A stretch of DNA of 64,000 nt from Linanthus parryae (lineage: Eukaryota > Streptophyta > Magnoliopsida > Ericales > Polemoniaceae), in the NCBI GenBank assembly GCA_023055425.1, contig JALGPY010000014.1:12236501-12300500 (forward strand), written 5' to 3'. Positions 45,483-55,873 of the stretch are shown one piece after another; position 1 is the stretch's first letter, and each line of letters begins with the position of its first letter. The translations under genes were made by a program, and so were the position numbers. The notes beneath the pieces are model-generated. The model was not told where the DNA came from. It ran no database searches and worked only from the letters and a program-made list of their open reading frames with translations.

Positions 45483-48076
45483 ATGGAAAGGCTTGAGAAG
45501 CAACCTCCTCGTCTCGAAACTGTGTTACTTGACAAGTACGGAACTGATTTAACCAAAGCCGCGTCAGAGGTAGTACCATGTTAACTCCTTGCTTTTCAGT
45601 TTTCATTGTTTGCTGTTTCAATGTTTACATACCTCGTACTCAAATACTTAGTTATATATTTTCAATGTTTTTCTGTTTCTTTGAAGAACACAACTCAGGG
45701 TGAAACCGATGCTGCGACAGGGCTGCTGCAGAAACAGGTCGACCGCGCAATGCAGGTTCTGTGCAAGAAGAAGAAGAACAATGCTTTCCTAGTTGGTGAT
45801 TCAGTTCACTGTAGGACACTAGTTGCTGAAGGAGTTGCTCAAAGGATATCAAAAGGCACGGCTCCGGAAAACCTACTAAAGAAGAAGGTTAGTAGCATCT
45901 TATAACATCATGAAATTTTGCAAAAATCTTTATAGCTAGACTTGATATAATTTTCAAATTTTTAACCACCAGCAGCAGCGGCAGAAACAAGGGGTGATGC
46001 TCCTAGTTTTGAAAATTTTAGTAGTACTCTTTTGTTATTTACGTGAGTGCCCCGGCCGGTTATAAACCCTTGAAGTATTACCCCTGTTATTTGACTTTAC
46101 ATGAAATTTTGCCCCGGTTGTTTCTAATTCCTAGCTACAACCAGTATGAAAATCGATATTAAACCTGACATGGCTCTCCAAAATTTTGACAGATCTCAAC
46201 ATTGTTTCATCATAAATCTGCACTTTCGAGAGAGTGCATTGCTATTAAACCTGAGATGATGCTCCAAAATTTTGACTGTATATTCCTTAATTTTAAATTT
46301 AATATTTTTTTTATTTATATATGTTAATATGTGCAGGTGTATTCTCTAGACATGGAGCGACTATATGCTGATATAGCATATGTCGGGGATTTTCAGGACA
46401 GGTTGTGGAACATTGTCAAGGAAGTAAAAGCTAGTAATGGTGCAGTAATATTGTTCATCGATGAATTTCACGAATTATTCCGTGCAGCTTCCAGCACCCT
46501 GATAGCCGCTCTTGTAAGCGGCGAGCTTAAGGTATATATAATTTAAAACTGTTTATAACCCCATAGCAGCATAATTTAAAACTGTTTATAACCCCACGCA
46601 TTACCGCGCAGTATTGAATTTACTGACATCATCAATATTGCGTGAGAGTCATCTGACAACTCTCATAACTCTCATACTCTCATAGTGTGTATATCGCACT
46701 GTCAACGAATATATATTGCAGATGAGTTATATGTCAACAATTGTATAATTTATGCAGTAAAAATTTGGGAAATAATTCTAGAATTCGTGCTGATATCTGA
46801 TTGTTTTGGGCAGTGTATAGGTGCCACAACCTTGGATGAATACAGGGATTTCACCGTGAACGACCCCGTACTTGGAAGAATATTTTCACTTGTCGATGTT
46901 CCTGAACCTACCGTGGAAGAGACGGTAGAGATACTAAAAGGCGTACGTAACACGTACGAAGCTTTCCACGGCGCCAAGTACACTGACACTGCACTAGAAG
47001 ATGCCGCTCGCCTCTCAAAGCTACATATGAGTGAGGGGTTCCTCCCAGACAAGACCATTGATTTGATAGACGAAGCTGGAGCGCGAACCCATCTCTGTAG
47101 TCGCTCCTCGCCTCAAACACTGGCCGTGACTGACGATGATATCCAGGAACAAGTTTCTAGTATGACTGGGATCCCGGTGGAAAAAGTTGCAAAAAACGAT
47201 GACGATGCAACTCGGTTACTCAGAATGGAAGAAGTGTTCAGTCGACACATCATCGGGCAGGACGAGGCAGTCAGCGCGGTCAGCCGTGCGATCCGCCGCG
47301 CCAGCGTCGGGATACGGAATCCCAACCGTCCGATCGCGAGCTTCTTATTCGTGGGTCCCACCGGAGTGGGGAAAACAGAATTAGCCAAGTTGCTGGCCAC
47401 TGAATACTTTGGATCCAAAGAAGCAATGGTGAGGCTTGACATGAGTGAGTACATGGAGAGCCACACGGTTTCAAAGCTATTCGGTTCGCCGCCCGGATAC
47501 GTAGGATACGGCGAGGGCGGGCAGCTGACCGAGGCGGTCAGGCGTAGGTCCCACAATTTGATCCTCTTTGATGAGATTGAAAAGGCTCACCCTGATGTTT
47601 ACAACGCGTTCCTTCAGATTCTGGACGATGGGAGGCTAACCGATAGCAAAGGTCAAACAGTTGACTTCAAGAACACTATCATCATCATGACTTCAAATGT
47701 GGGCGGTCATTTAACCGAAACATCAAGAGTTGCAGAAGAATTGAAAAAAGTGTTTAAGCCAGAGTTTTTGAACCGGATTGATGAAGTGATTGTGTTCAAG
47801 AGGCTGGGGAAGTCGGAGATGAAGGTGATTTTGAAAGGAATGCTTGAAGAAGTGAATGAAAGGCTCAAGGGAAAGAAGATTCGCCTTGTAGTATCGGAAA
47901 ATCTCAAGGAGAAGCTACTTGAAGAAGGGTATAGTCCTAGTTACGGAGCGAGGGCAATGAGGAGAGCGATAACTAGGCTTATTGAGGACAAATTAGCTGA
48001 GAGAATCTTGAAAGGTGAAGTGAATGAGGGATATGTCTTCATGGACATCGACGATACCTTGTCCTTTAAATTCTAA
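45483..48076 (+). CDS. Clp copy 3: compact ClpC-like AAA+ ATPase, 4 exons, about 577 aa
   Basis: Exons 45483-45569, 45699-45887, 46337-46531 and 46814-48076 (29, 63, 65 and 420 codons) join in phase 0. The start [20 protein letters not shown] aligns with the pre-D1 linker of ClpC. The D1 P-loop is destroyed: GDSVHCRT replaces GDPGVGKT, losing the catalytic Lys and both loop glycines. D1 Walker B ILFIDE remains but the arginine-finger pair is RIF instead of RRF. D2 is complete with GPTGVGKT (338-345), ILFDE, pore loop GYVGY, PEFLNR and GARAMRR. The C-terminus is [10 protein letters not shown], close to copy 2. N-domain, UVR linker and IGF loop are absent. All borders and frames are intact, so it could be expressed, with ATPase activity in D2 only. 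Confidence 0.85.
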
Positions 48077-48229
48077 CGTTGTTGTAATCGAGGCGAGCTG
48101 CATGTAGGGATTTTTGCCGAATTTTTCAAATATTTTTAGAATTACATTATATAGCTGGGTTTGAATCCCTGATTTTTTGTTGAGGGCATACAGATGTCAT
48201 ATTGAGCTACATCCTCCTATGTCGATCAG

Positions 48230-48610
48230 AGATAATCTGGATTATATATGGTTTGTTTGAACAGATTTCAAAAATGGGGTTTAACCGTTTTAAGAATGTT
48301 TTGCTTTTGCCTAATGATCAAACCTGTCATATATTACAACTGACACCTACTCCTCAATGCCTCCCAAGTCCCAACCACACGAGGGTTTTGTTGTTAGGGG
48401 ATATTTCCCTTCTGACTGTCTCCAACGTGTTCCAGGATATTTCTGATGCTTTTGGCAGCGAGGTGAAGCAGCTAAAGTACATCCTGATGTTTTTAACGCG
48501 TGTCTTCAGATTTTGGGATGAGGGGAGTGTGGACTTCAAGAGAACACAGTCATCATTATTGGCATCAAATCAAATGTTGTTGGATCACCAAGATATGAAG
48601 CCACTCTAAA
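48230..48610 (+). pseudogene. Decayed Clp D2 fragment downstream of copy 3
   Basis: CATCCTGATGTTTTTAACGC, GTCTTCAGATTTTGGGATGA and GTGTGGACTTCAAGAGAACA are remnants of the [12 protein letters not shown]...TVDFKNT coding region, followed by GTCATCATTATTGGC and ATCAAATGTTGTTGG (sensor 1 region). The flanks match those of the fragment at 32340-32760, showing that gene plus fragment were duplicated together. Confidence 0.65.
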
Positions 48611-48996
48611 TGCACAGCTGCACATAAGGTGCAGGAATGAGGTGGTGCCTAGGCAGGGCAGCACTGGTGAAGATGCTTTTAATAAAGAATATTCTGGGGA
48701 AAAAATGGATATAGAGGATTACGTTTTGTGAATTATGCATAAATCAAAAATTCTGTCAACAGAAAAACAGAATACTGAAAGATGGAAAAGTAAACATCTC
48801 CAGAACTTCAACGATTGTTCATCTCTTGAACTGAATATAAGTGCATGCATAAACTCTTTGGTAGTTTTACCTTCCAGTACTACAATTTTTTTTCTGAGGA
48901 ATGTGAAACATTGCTATTGGGAACTGTAAACCTCTGGGTATTTAAATTTATTAATCTTCATGAGCAGAAGATAATGATTCTTTGTTACAATCATGA

Positions 48997-49004
48997 TATA
49001 AATA
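48997..49004 (+). promoter_or_regulatory. TATA box of Clp copy 4
   Basis: GATATAAATACACC lies about 80 bp before the ATG at 49078. The same block precedes copy 5. Confidence 0.65.
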
Positions 49005-49077
49005 CACCTGAATCAGCCACTGTTTCACCATTTCATTTCAGCAAATTGATCTGTGCAGTCCTTGGACTAGCTACCAA

Positions 49078-51476
49078 ATGAAGAAGCTCGAGCAGCAACC
49101 TTTCAAGACGGAAGCACTCGACAAATATGGAACCGACTTCACACAAATGGCGAGAGAGGTACCCAACAGGCAAAAACACTTTTGATGAGAAAATTTACAG
49201 CCCCTATGGTTACCTGGGATTAATAGTTAGCTTCTAAATTTGCTCTTTCTTTGCATAAATCAGGGGAAAATGGATCCTGTGATAGGGAGGAAGAAGCAAA
49301 TAGACCTCGTTATGCAGATTTTATGTAAAAAGAAGAAGAACAACGCTTGCCTAGTTGGTGATCCTGGGGTTGGTAAAACAGTTATCGCTGAAGGACTTGC
49401 TCAACTGATATCAAATGCAATGGTTCCACAGAAGCTACTAAAAAAGAAGGTAACATAAAACTCATTTAACTCGTAAATACTGTGTCTATTCCTCAAACTT
49501 TTTACGTTAAACAAGTTTGCTAACATCCTGAAACAAGTTCTCAATACATTGGAGCTGGAAATCGACGAGGTAAGGCACTTGATGCTGCTAACATCCTGAA
49601 ACCGGCTCTTGCAAGAGGCGAACTAAAGGTATGATTATACAGAACACCATCTTCATGATATTGAGAACTTTCCCCAAAAAGATGTTCTGTCACAGATTTG
49701 ATGTTTGGGCAGTGTATCGGAGCCACAACAGTGGAGGAATACAGGAAGTTCATTGAGAAGGACTCTGCGCTGAAGAGAAGGTTTTCACTGGTCGAAGTTC
49801 CTGAACCGACGGTTGAAGATACAATAGAGATACTGAAAGGGCTGTGTAAGAAATATGAAGCTCACCACAATGTCAAATACACAGACACTGCGCTAACCGC
49901 CGCTGCCAGGCTCTCAAAACAGTATATAAGGTCCTCTCAAAACAGTATATGAAGATACAATAGAGAATCTTGTTTGTCCCACATCGGGACTGTGTCTATT
50001 TCATCTTTACCTAATAAGATTCTTGGGCTACTACTTGGATATGTCTTGCATGTTTGTTTTGCACCTTGGGAGTGAATAGCGTTGCTTGTCCGGGCTACTT
50101 TTGTCAATCTAGTCTGTGCCTAATAAGATACTTTTGGTACTCCCTTTATTGATACCCGGGCTATTTTTGTCTGTCTAGTGTGCCTAATAAGATATTTATG
50201 ATACTAATTCCTGTTGGTTTTTGAGGTGAAACCCCAGGAGTAATTTTTGAACTTTTTTTACAGTGATAGGTTTCTTCCTGACATGGCCATTGATCTGATA
50301 GACGAAGCTGGTGCGCGAATTCCGCTGTTTCAAGCTCCACAAGGGTCATCATCACAAACACTACGGACTGTGACAGAAACTGAGATACAGCAGCAAATTT
50401 CTGATATGACTGGAATCCCAGTAGAAAAAGTCTCAAATGACGAGTTGACTCGCCTCCTCAAAATGGAAGACGTGCTCGGTCGACAAGTTATCGGACAGGA
50501 GGAAGCAGTTTCCGCCGTCAGCCGGGCCATCTGCCGGGCCAGAGTCGGGATAAGGAATCCCAACCGTCCGATCGCGAGCTTCTTATTCGTGGGTCCAACC
50601 GGCGTGGGGAAAACTGAATTAGCCAAGTTACTGGCCATTGAGTATTTTGGGTCCAAAGAAGCTATGGTTAGGCTTGACATGAGTGAGTACATGGAGAAAT
50701 ACACGGTTTCCAAGCTTTTCGGTGCGCCGCCTGGATACATCGGTCACGATGACGGCGGGCAGCTGACCGAGGCTGTCAGGCGTAGGCCCCACAATCTGAT
50801 ACTGTTTGATGAGATTGAAAAGGCTCACCCTAATGTTTACAACGCGTTCCTTCAGATTCTGGATGATGGGAGGTTAACAGACAGCAAAGGTAGGACTGTG
50901 CACTTCAAGAACACCATCATCATCATGACTTCAAATGTTGGTGGGCATTTAACTGGTACATCATGTGATAGTGTGAAAAAGGGTGTTTCAGAAGAGCTAA
51001 AGAAGGTGTTCAAGCCAGAGTTCTTGAACCGCATAGATGAAGTGATTGTGTTTAAGAGACTTGAGCACCAACATATGAAGGTGATTATGGAAGGAATGCT
51101 GGAAGAAGTAAAGGCACGGCTTAAGGAAAAGAAAATGCATCTTGTAGTCTCAGAAAAACTCAAGGAGAAGATACTTGAAGAAGGTTATCATCCTTCTTAC
51201 GGTGCAAGGCCAATAAGGAGAGCAATAACTAGGCTTATCGAAGACAATTTAGCTGAAAGAATCCTGAAAGGTAAAGCGAATGGGAACTGTTTCTACATGG
51301 ACATCGACGATAATGATGAAGTAAATATACGTAGCAAAGAACGTAATTCCATCACTACAATTTTAATGTTGTCCTCGGTCCTAGCTTTGGGTGGGCTCTT
51401 TTTCAGAGTTTTCAATGTCCAGAAATTCCTGTTTTTGTTTAAACACAGTAATTCACAATGTGCAAACCCAACATGA
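49078..51476 (+). CDS. Clp copy 4: ClpC-like gene with truncated exon 3 and a hydrophobic tail
   Basis: Exon 1 (49078-49158, [18 protein letters not shown]) and exon 2 (49264-49449) are intact, and the D1 P-loop GDPGVGKT is canonical. Exon 3 survives only as its end, 49548-49628 ([18 protein letters not shown]), so the D1 pore loop and Walker B are gone. No usable acceptor remains in frame, but skipping exon 3 keeps phase 0. Exon 4 (49713-49930) and exon 5 (50264-51476) flank a phase-2 intron absent from copies 1-3. With exon 3 skipped the product is about 565 aa. D2 has [13 protein letters not shown], pore loop GYIGH, PEFLNR and GARPIRR; there is no UVR linker or IGF loop. The C-terminus extends past DIDDNDEV to a hydrophobic stretch, [20 protein letters not shown], unlike the other copies. 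It may be a pseudogene or a D2-only protein. Confidence 0.65.
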
Positions 51477-52755
51477 CCTAAACTTGCAGCTTGTAGTGAT
51501 TTGTGAGACAAATCAAGAAGTTATTTTACTTGTTCTGAATGCATCATTCAAGATTAATGCACAACTGACATTTTAGTTAACAGAAAATGATATTTTGGAT
51601 GCTCACAAACTACATTCCTGTGGAACAATTTGCACACTCCGGTTCCAAGTCCTAAAATTATCAGTTATCTCACAACAAATTAATCTTTCATTGTCTTTTC
51701 CAATTTTATAGGACGTCCCGGTAGAGAAATGAATTCATTGTCTCTTCTTTTGTGATTCTGTGTTGTAGAAAATACCCTTAAAATATGATTGATCCATAGT
51801 AGGTCACCTTAATCTTTCGTTGTTATCTGTTACCAGCCTTAAACATGGCTAAATTTAAAAATATGATTCCTTCTAGGGAAGTGGTTGTGATGGATTGCTG
51901 AAAGTCTCGTACACGTTTCAAATGCTTGCCTTCTCCCAAGAAGCCAAATACCTATTTGAAACTTAAATTCAAATCCAAATCTAAGTAACCAAACGCAACC
52001 TGTAGTTAGTTCTTGCTTCCCCTAAGCTGGTTGTAATCGTAGGAATTCGCCTGTTAACTACTGGACGGAAGATAGAAGGGAAAGATCTCCTGAATTTTAA
52101 TGGTTTTTCATTGTACGAGCCTTTTCCTGGCTTCATAATAAGATTGTCTAGGATAGGATATGAGGCCACTTTAAATGCAGGATTGCACATAAGTATCATA
52201 TTCTGCAAATAAGGTAGATTCTGCAATGGATTTCACACTGTTCATGTACCTTTTGGTATAATTATTCACCAGTTTGGCTAACTTGTTCCCAAGCCCACCT
52301 CCAACCCTATAATTATTTTCAGATTATTTTGGTGCTGGCAGGGCGGCACTGGTGAACATACTCTTAATAGAGAATATTCCGCAAGAAAAGTGGATATAGA
52401 TGATTATGTTTTGTGAATTATGCATAAATCGGAAATTCATACAACAGATAGTTAACATGATGCTTCGCGATAATGAGCTGAATTGAAATACTAGAAGAGG
52501 AGAGACATTCACGTGGAATTTTACGATATGCGAATTCCGAAAAGAAGAGAAACAGAATACTGAAAGATAGAAAAGAAAACATCTCCTAAACTTCAATTGT
52601 TTTTCAACCATTGAACTGAATAAGTTCATGGAAATGTTAAATTAGAAACTCTTTGGTAGTTGTTAAACATTGCTGTTGGGAACTGTAAAACCTATGTGCA
52701 TTTAAATTTGATAATTTTCATGAGCAGAAGAATATGATTCTTGTTACTATCATGA

Positions 52756-52763
52756 TATAAATA
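52756..52763 (+). promoter_or_regulatory. TATA box of Clp copy 5
   Basis: GATATAAATACACC, matching copy 4. The only in-frame upstream ATG (52779) lies just 16 bp beyond it and is probably outside the transcript. Confidence 0.6.
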
Positions 52764-52832
52764 CACCTGAATCCATCATTGTTTACCATTTCACTTAAGC
52801 TTGATCTATGTAGGCCTTGGACTAGCTACCAA

Positions 52833-55493
52833 ATAGAGAAGCTTGAGCAGCAACCTTTCAAGACCGAAGCAGTAGACAAATACGGAACTGACTTCACCAA
52901 GATGGCAAAAGAGGTACCCAACGCACACTGTTTCATAAGAAAACATAAATCTTACATCTCCAATGGTTACCTGGGATTAATAGTTATCACATTTGCTGTT
53001 TCTTTGCATAAAATCAGGGGAAAATGGATTCTGTGATAGGGAGGCGGAAGCAGATACACCGCGTTATGCAGATTTTATGTAAGAAGAAGAAAAACAACGA
53101 TTGCCTAGTTGGTGATCCTGGGGTCGGTTAAACAGTTATAGCAGAAGGGCTTGCACAACTGATATCAAATGCCATGGTTCCACATAAGCTACTCAAAAAG
53201 AAGGTAACATAAAACTCATTTAACTCGAAAATATTATGTCAATTCCTGATTCAGGAATTTTTTTTCGTCAACATGTTTGATTTGTGCAGGTGTATTCTGT
53301 AGACATGGGGCGACTCATTGCTGGTTCAGGAAGTCGCGGAGAATACGAGGAACGACTTTTGAACATAGTAAATGACGTGAAAGGAAGCAATGGGGCAATA
53401 ATTTTATTCATTGATGAACTGCATAACCTCATTGGATCTGGAAATGGAGGAGGTCAACCACTTGATGCTTCTAACATCCTGAAACATGCTCTTGCAAGAG
53501 GCGAACTACAGGTACGAGTTATTTCCTAATGATTTTCCCCAAATTTTTAGTTAAATTCTTTTCCGTATAAGTGAAAGAAAAGATTGTTCACATATTTGAT
53601 AATTTTTTGGCAGTGCATTGGAGCCACAACACTTGAGTAATACAGGAAGTTCATTGAGAAGGACTCTGCGCTGAAGAGAAGGTTTTCAGTTGTCGAAGTT
53701 CATGAGCCGACGGTTGAAGATACAATAAAGATACTGAAAGGGCTGTGTAAGAAATATGAAGCCCATCATAATGTTAATTACACGGACAATGCGCTGACAG
53801 CCGCTGTTCGGCTCTCAAAACAATACATGAGGTACTTTTGTCTGTGTTTTTGTCTGTAATAAGATACCTTGGTTACTTCTGTCTGTATGTTTTGTCTGTA
53901 ATAAGATATATGGGCTACTTGTCTGTCTCGTCTGTGCCTAATAAGATACTTAGGATTCTCCCTTCATTGCCACTTGGTTTTAGAGGTGAAACCCCATGAT
54001 TAATTGGGTAACTCTTTTTACAGTGATAGGTTTCTTCCTGACAAGGCCATTGATCTGATAGACATGTTGGGGTGGAGTCCTGGTTTGTGGGCGACCCGTT
54101 TTATGAACCGACCCGGTTCATGTTTTGCTCCGACCCGAAAAAGGAGACATGATTCGTGGAGCTAAGGCTTGGGCCAGTAGGCCCAAGCCCAAACCGGTAG
54201 GCTCAAGCCCAAGTCGGTTTGACCCGTTTGGGCTTGGATCCGTCCCGGTTTAATAGGTTGTCTATTTAAAGAGTTCTTGGGGTTCGTAGCAAGTATGTTG
54301 ATCGTTCTGATTTCGCTTATAATTCTCTCTAAGACGTTTCGTTTGTTTTAGTGAAATCTCTGCAACTCCGTGGACGTAGGCTGTTTTGCCGAATTACGTA
54401 AATCTGTGTGTTTAGTTCTTTCTTTCAGCATATTTCGTTTTTCACAACAAGACGAATCGGGTGCGCGAATTCAGCTGTTTCAAGCTGCAAAAGGATCATC
54501 ATCACAAACACTACTGACTGTGGCAGAAACTGAGATCCAGCAGTAGATTTTTGATATGACCGGAATCACATTAGAAAAAGTTACAAATGACGAGTTGACT
54601 CGCCTTCTCAAAATGGAAGAAGTGCTCGGTCGACAAGTTATCGGACATGAGGAAGTAGTTTCCGCTGTCAGTCGGGCCATCCGTCGCGCCTGAGTTGGGA
54701 TTAGGAATCCCAACCGTCCGATAGCGAGCTTCTTATTCGTGGGTCCCACCAACCTAGGGAAAATTGAATTAGCCAAGTTATGGCCACTGAATACTTTGGA
54801 TCCAAAGAAGCTATGGTTAGGCTTGACATGAGTGAATACATGGAGAAACACACGGTTTCAAAGCTTTTCGGTTCACCGCCCAGCTACATCGGTCACGATG
54901 AAGGCGGGCAGCTGACCGAGGCGGTCAGGCGCAGGCTTCACAATTTGGTCCTGTTTGATGAGATTGAAAAGGCTCACCATGTTGTTTACAACGCGTTCCT
55001 TCAGATCTTGGATGACGGGAGGCTAACCGATAGCAAAGGAAAAACAGTTGACTTCAAGAACACAATCATCATCATGACTTCAAATGTTGGTGGACATTTA
55101 ACTGATACATCATCTGATAGTGTGAACAAAAGGGTGGCTGAAGGGCTGAAGAAGGTTTTCAAGCCGGAGTTTTTGAACCGGGTGGATGAAGTCATCGTGT
55201 TCAATAGGCTTGAGCAATCGCAGTTGAAGGTGATTTTAGAGGGGATGCTTACTGAAGTAGCTGCAAGGCTCAAGGAAAAGAAAATAATTCTCGTGGTTTC
55301 GGATAATTTAAAGGATTTGCTATTTGAAGAAGGGTATAATCCTTCTTATGGAGCAAGGCCGATGAGGAGGGCGATCTCTAGGCTTATTGAGGACAATTTA
55401 GCTGATATGATCGTGAAATATGGAATCAAAGAAGGTCGGCAGCTGTTCATGGACGTCGACAACAATGGTGAAGTGAACCTTCAGCAGCGATGA
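52833..55493 (+). pseudogene. Clp copy 5: ClpC-like pseudogene split by a solo LTR
   Basis: Exon pieces are 52833-52913, 53018-53203, 53290-53511, 53614-53831 and 54024-54064 plus 54454-55493. Defects: the ATG of copy 4 reads ATA here; the D1 P-loop Lys codon is a TAA stop (53129-53131); LEEYR reads LE-stop (TAA near 53638); a 385-bp solo LTR interrupts IDLID; TAG near 54544 and TGA near 54691 follow; the D2 P-loop is GPTNLGKI; and one base is lost near 54780. Exon 3 is the fullest in the cluster, with [15 protein letters not shown] and DASNILKHALARGEL. From 54780 the frame stays open to GEVNLQQR. It is the closest relative of copy 4, sharing promoter, exon sizes and the extra intron. Confidence 0.9.
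54065..54449 (+). mobile_element. Solo LTR (385 bp) inside exon 5 of Clp copy 5
   Basis: Begins TGTTGGGGTGG and ends TTTTTCACAACA. The flanks are AGACA (54060-54064) and AGACG (54450-54454), a 5-bp duplication with one change, and the gene continues GACGAA after it. It shares the CCGTGGACGTAGG...CCGAATTACGT motif with the LTRs at 28512 and 59667, suggesting a related copia family. Confidence 0.85.
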
Positions 55494-55873
55494 GGAACAT
55501 TATTGTTCCCAACTCAAGAACTACATGGGAAACAATTTGTTTTAAGGTTTTTGTTAAATGTTTGAATGTTCTTTTTTTTGGATATCTTATGTGTTGGCAT
55601 TGAAAGGATTCTTTTCCCAGGATATTCTCAGGATGTCTCTTCAGCTAAGAAGGCTAGGTTGTGCACCACACCGTAGTTAGAAGTTCTAACTCGTTGCCCC
55701 CTAAATGCATCGAATTTTGATGGAATAGAGCAGAAAGCCTTTTAAAACGGTAATTTTGGTAACTCAAAAGGCGAACAAAAATTTTTAGATTAGTACTGAT
55801 GGAAACTATATATGCATTCATATGGGATCGATCCCAGAGAGATGAGAATTCACTGTCATGTAGTAGAAAGTAT
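55494..55873. other. 3' flank of Clp copy 5, no gene recognised
   Basis: AT-rich sequence with no supported coding or repeat structure before copia D. Confidence 0.5.

Noticed and set aside
52779..52913. Upstream in-frame ATG that could rescue Clp copy 5
   Set aside because: It is only 16 bp past the TATA box, before the expected transcription start, and the downstream stops remain.
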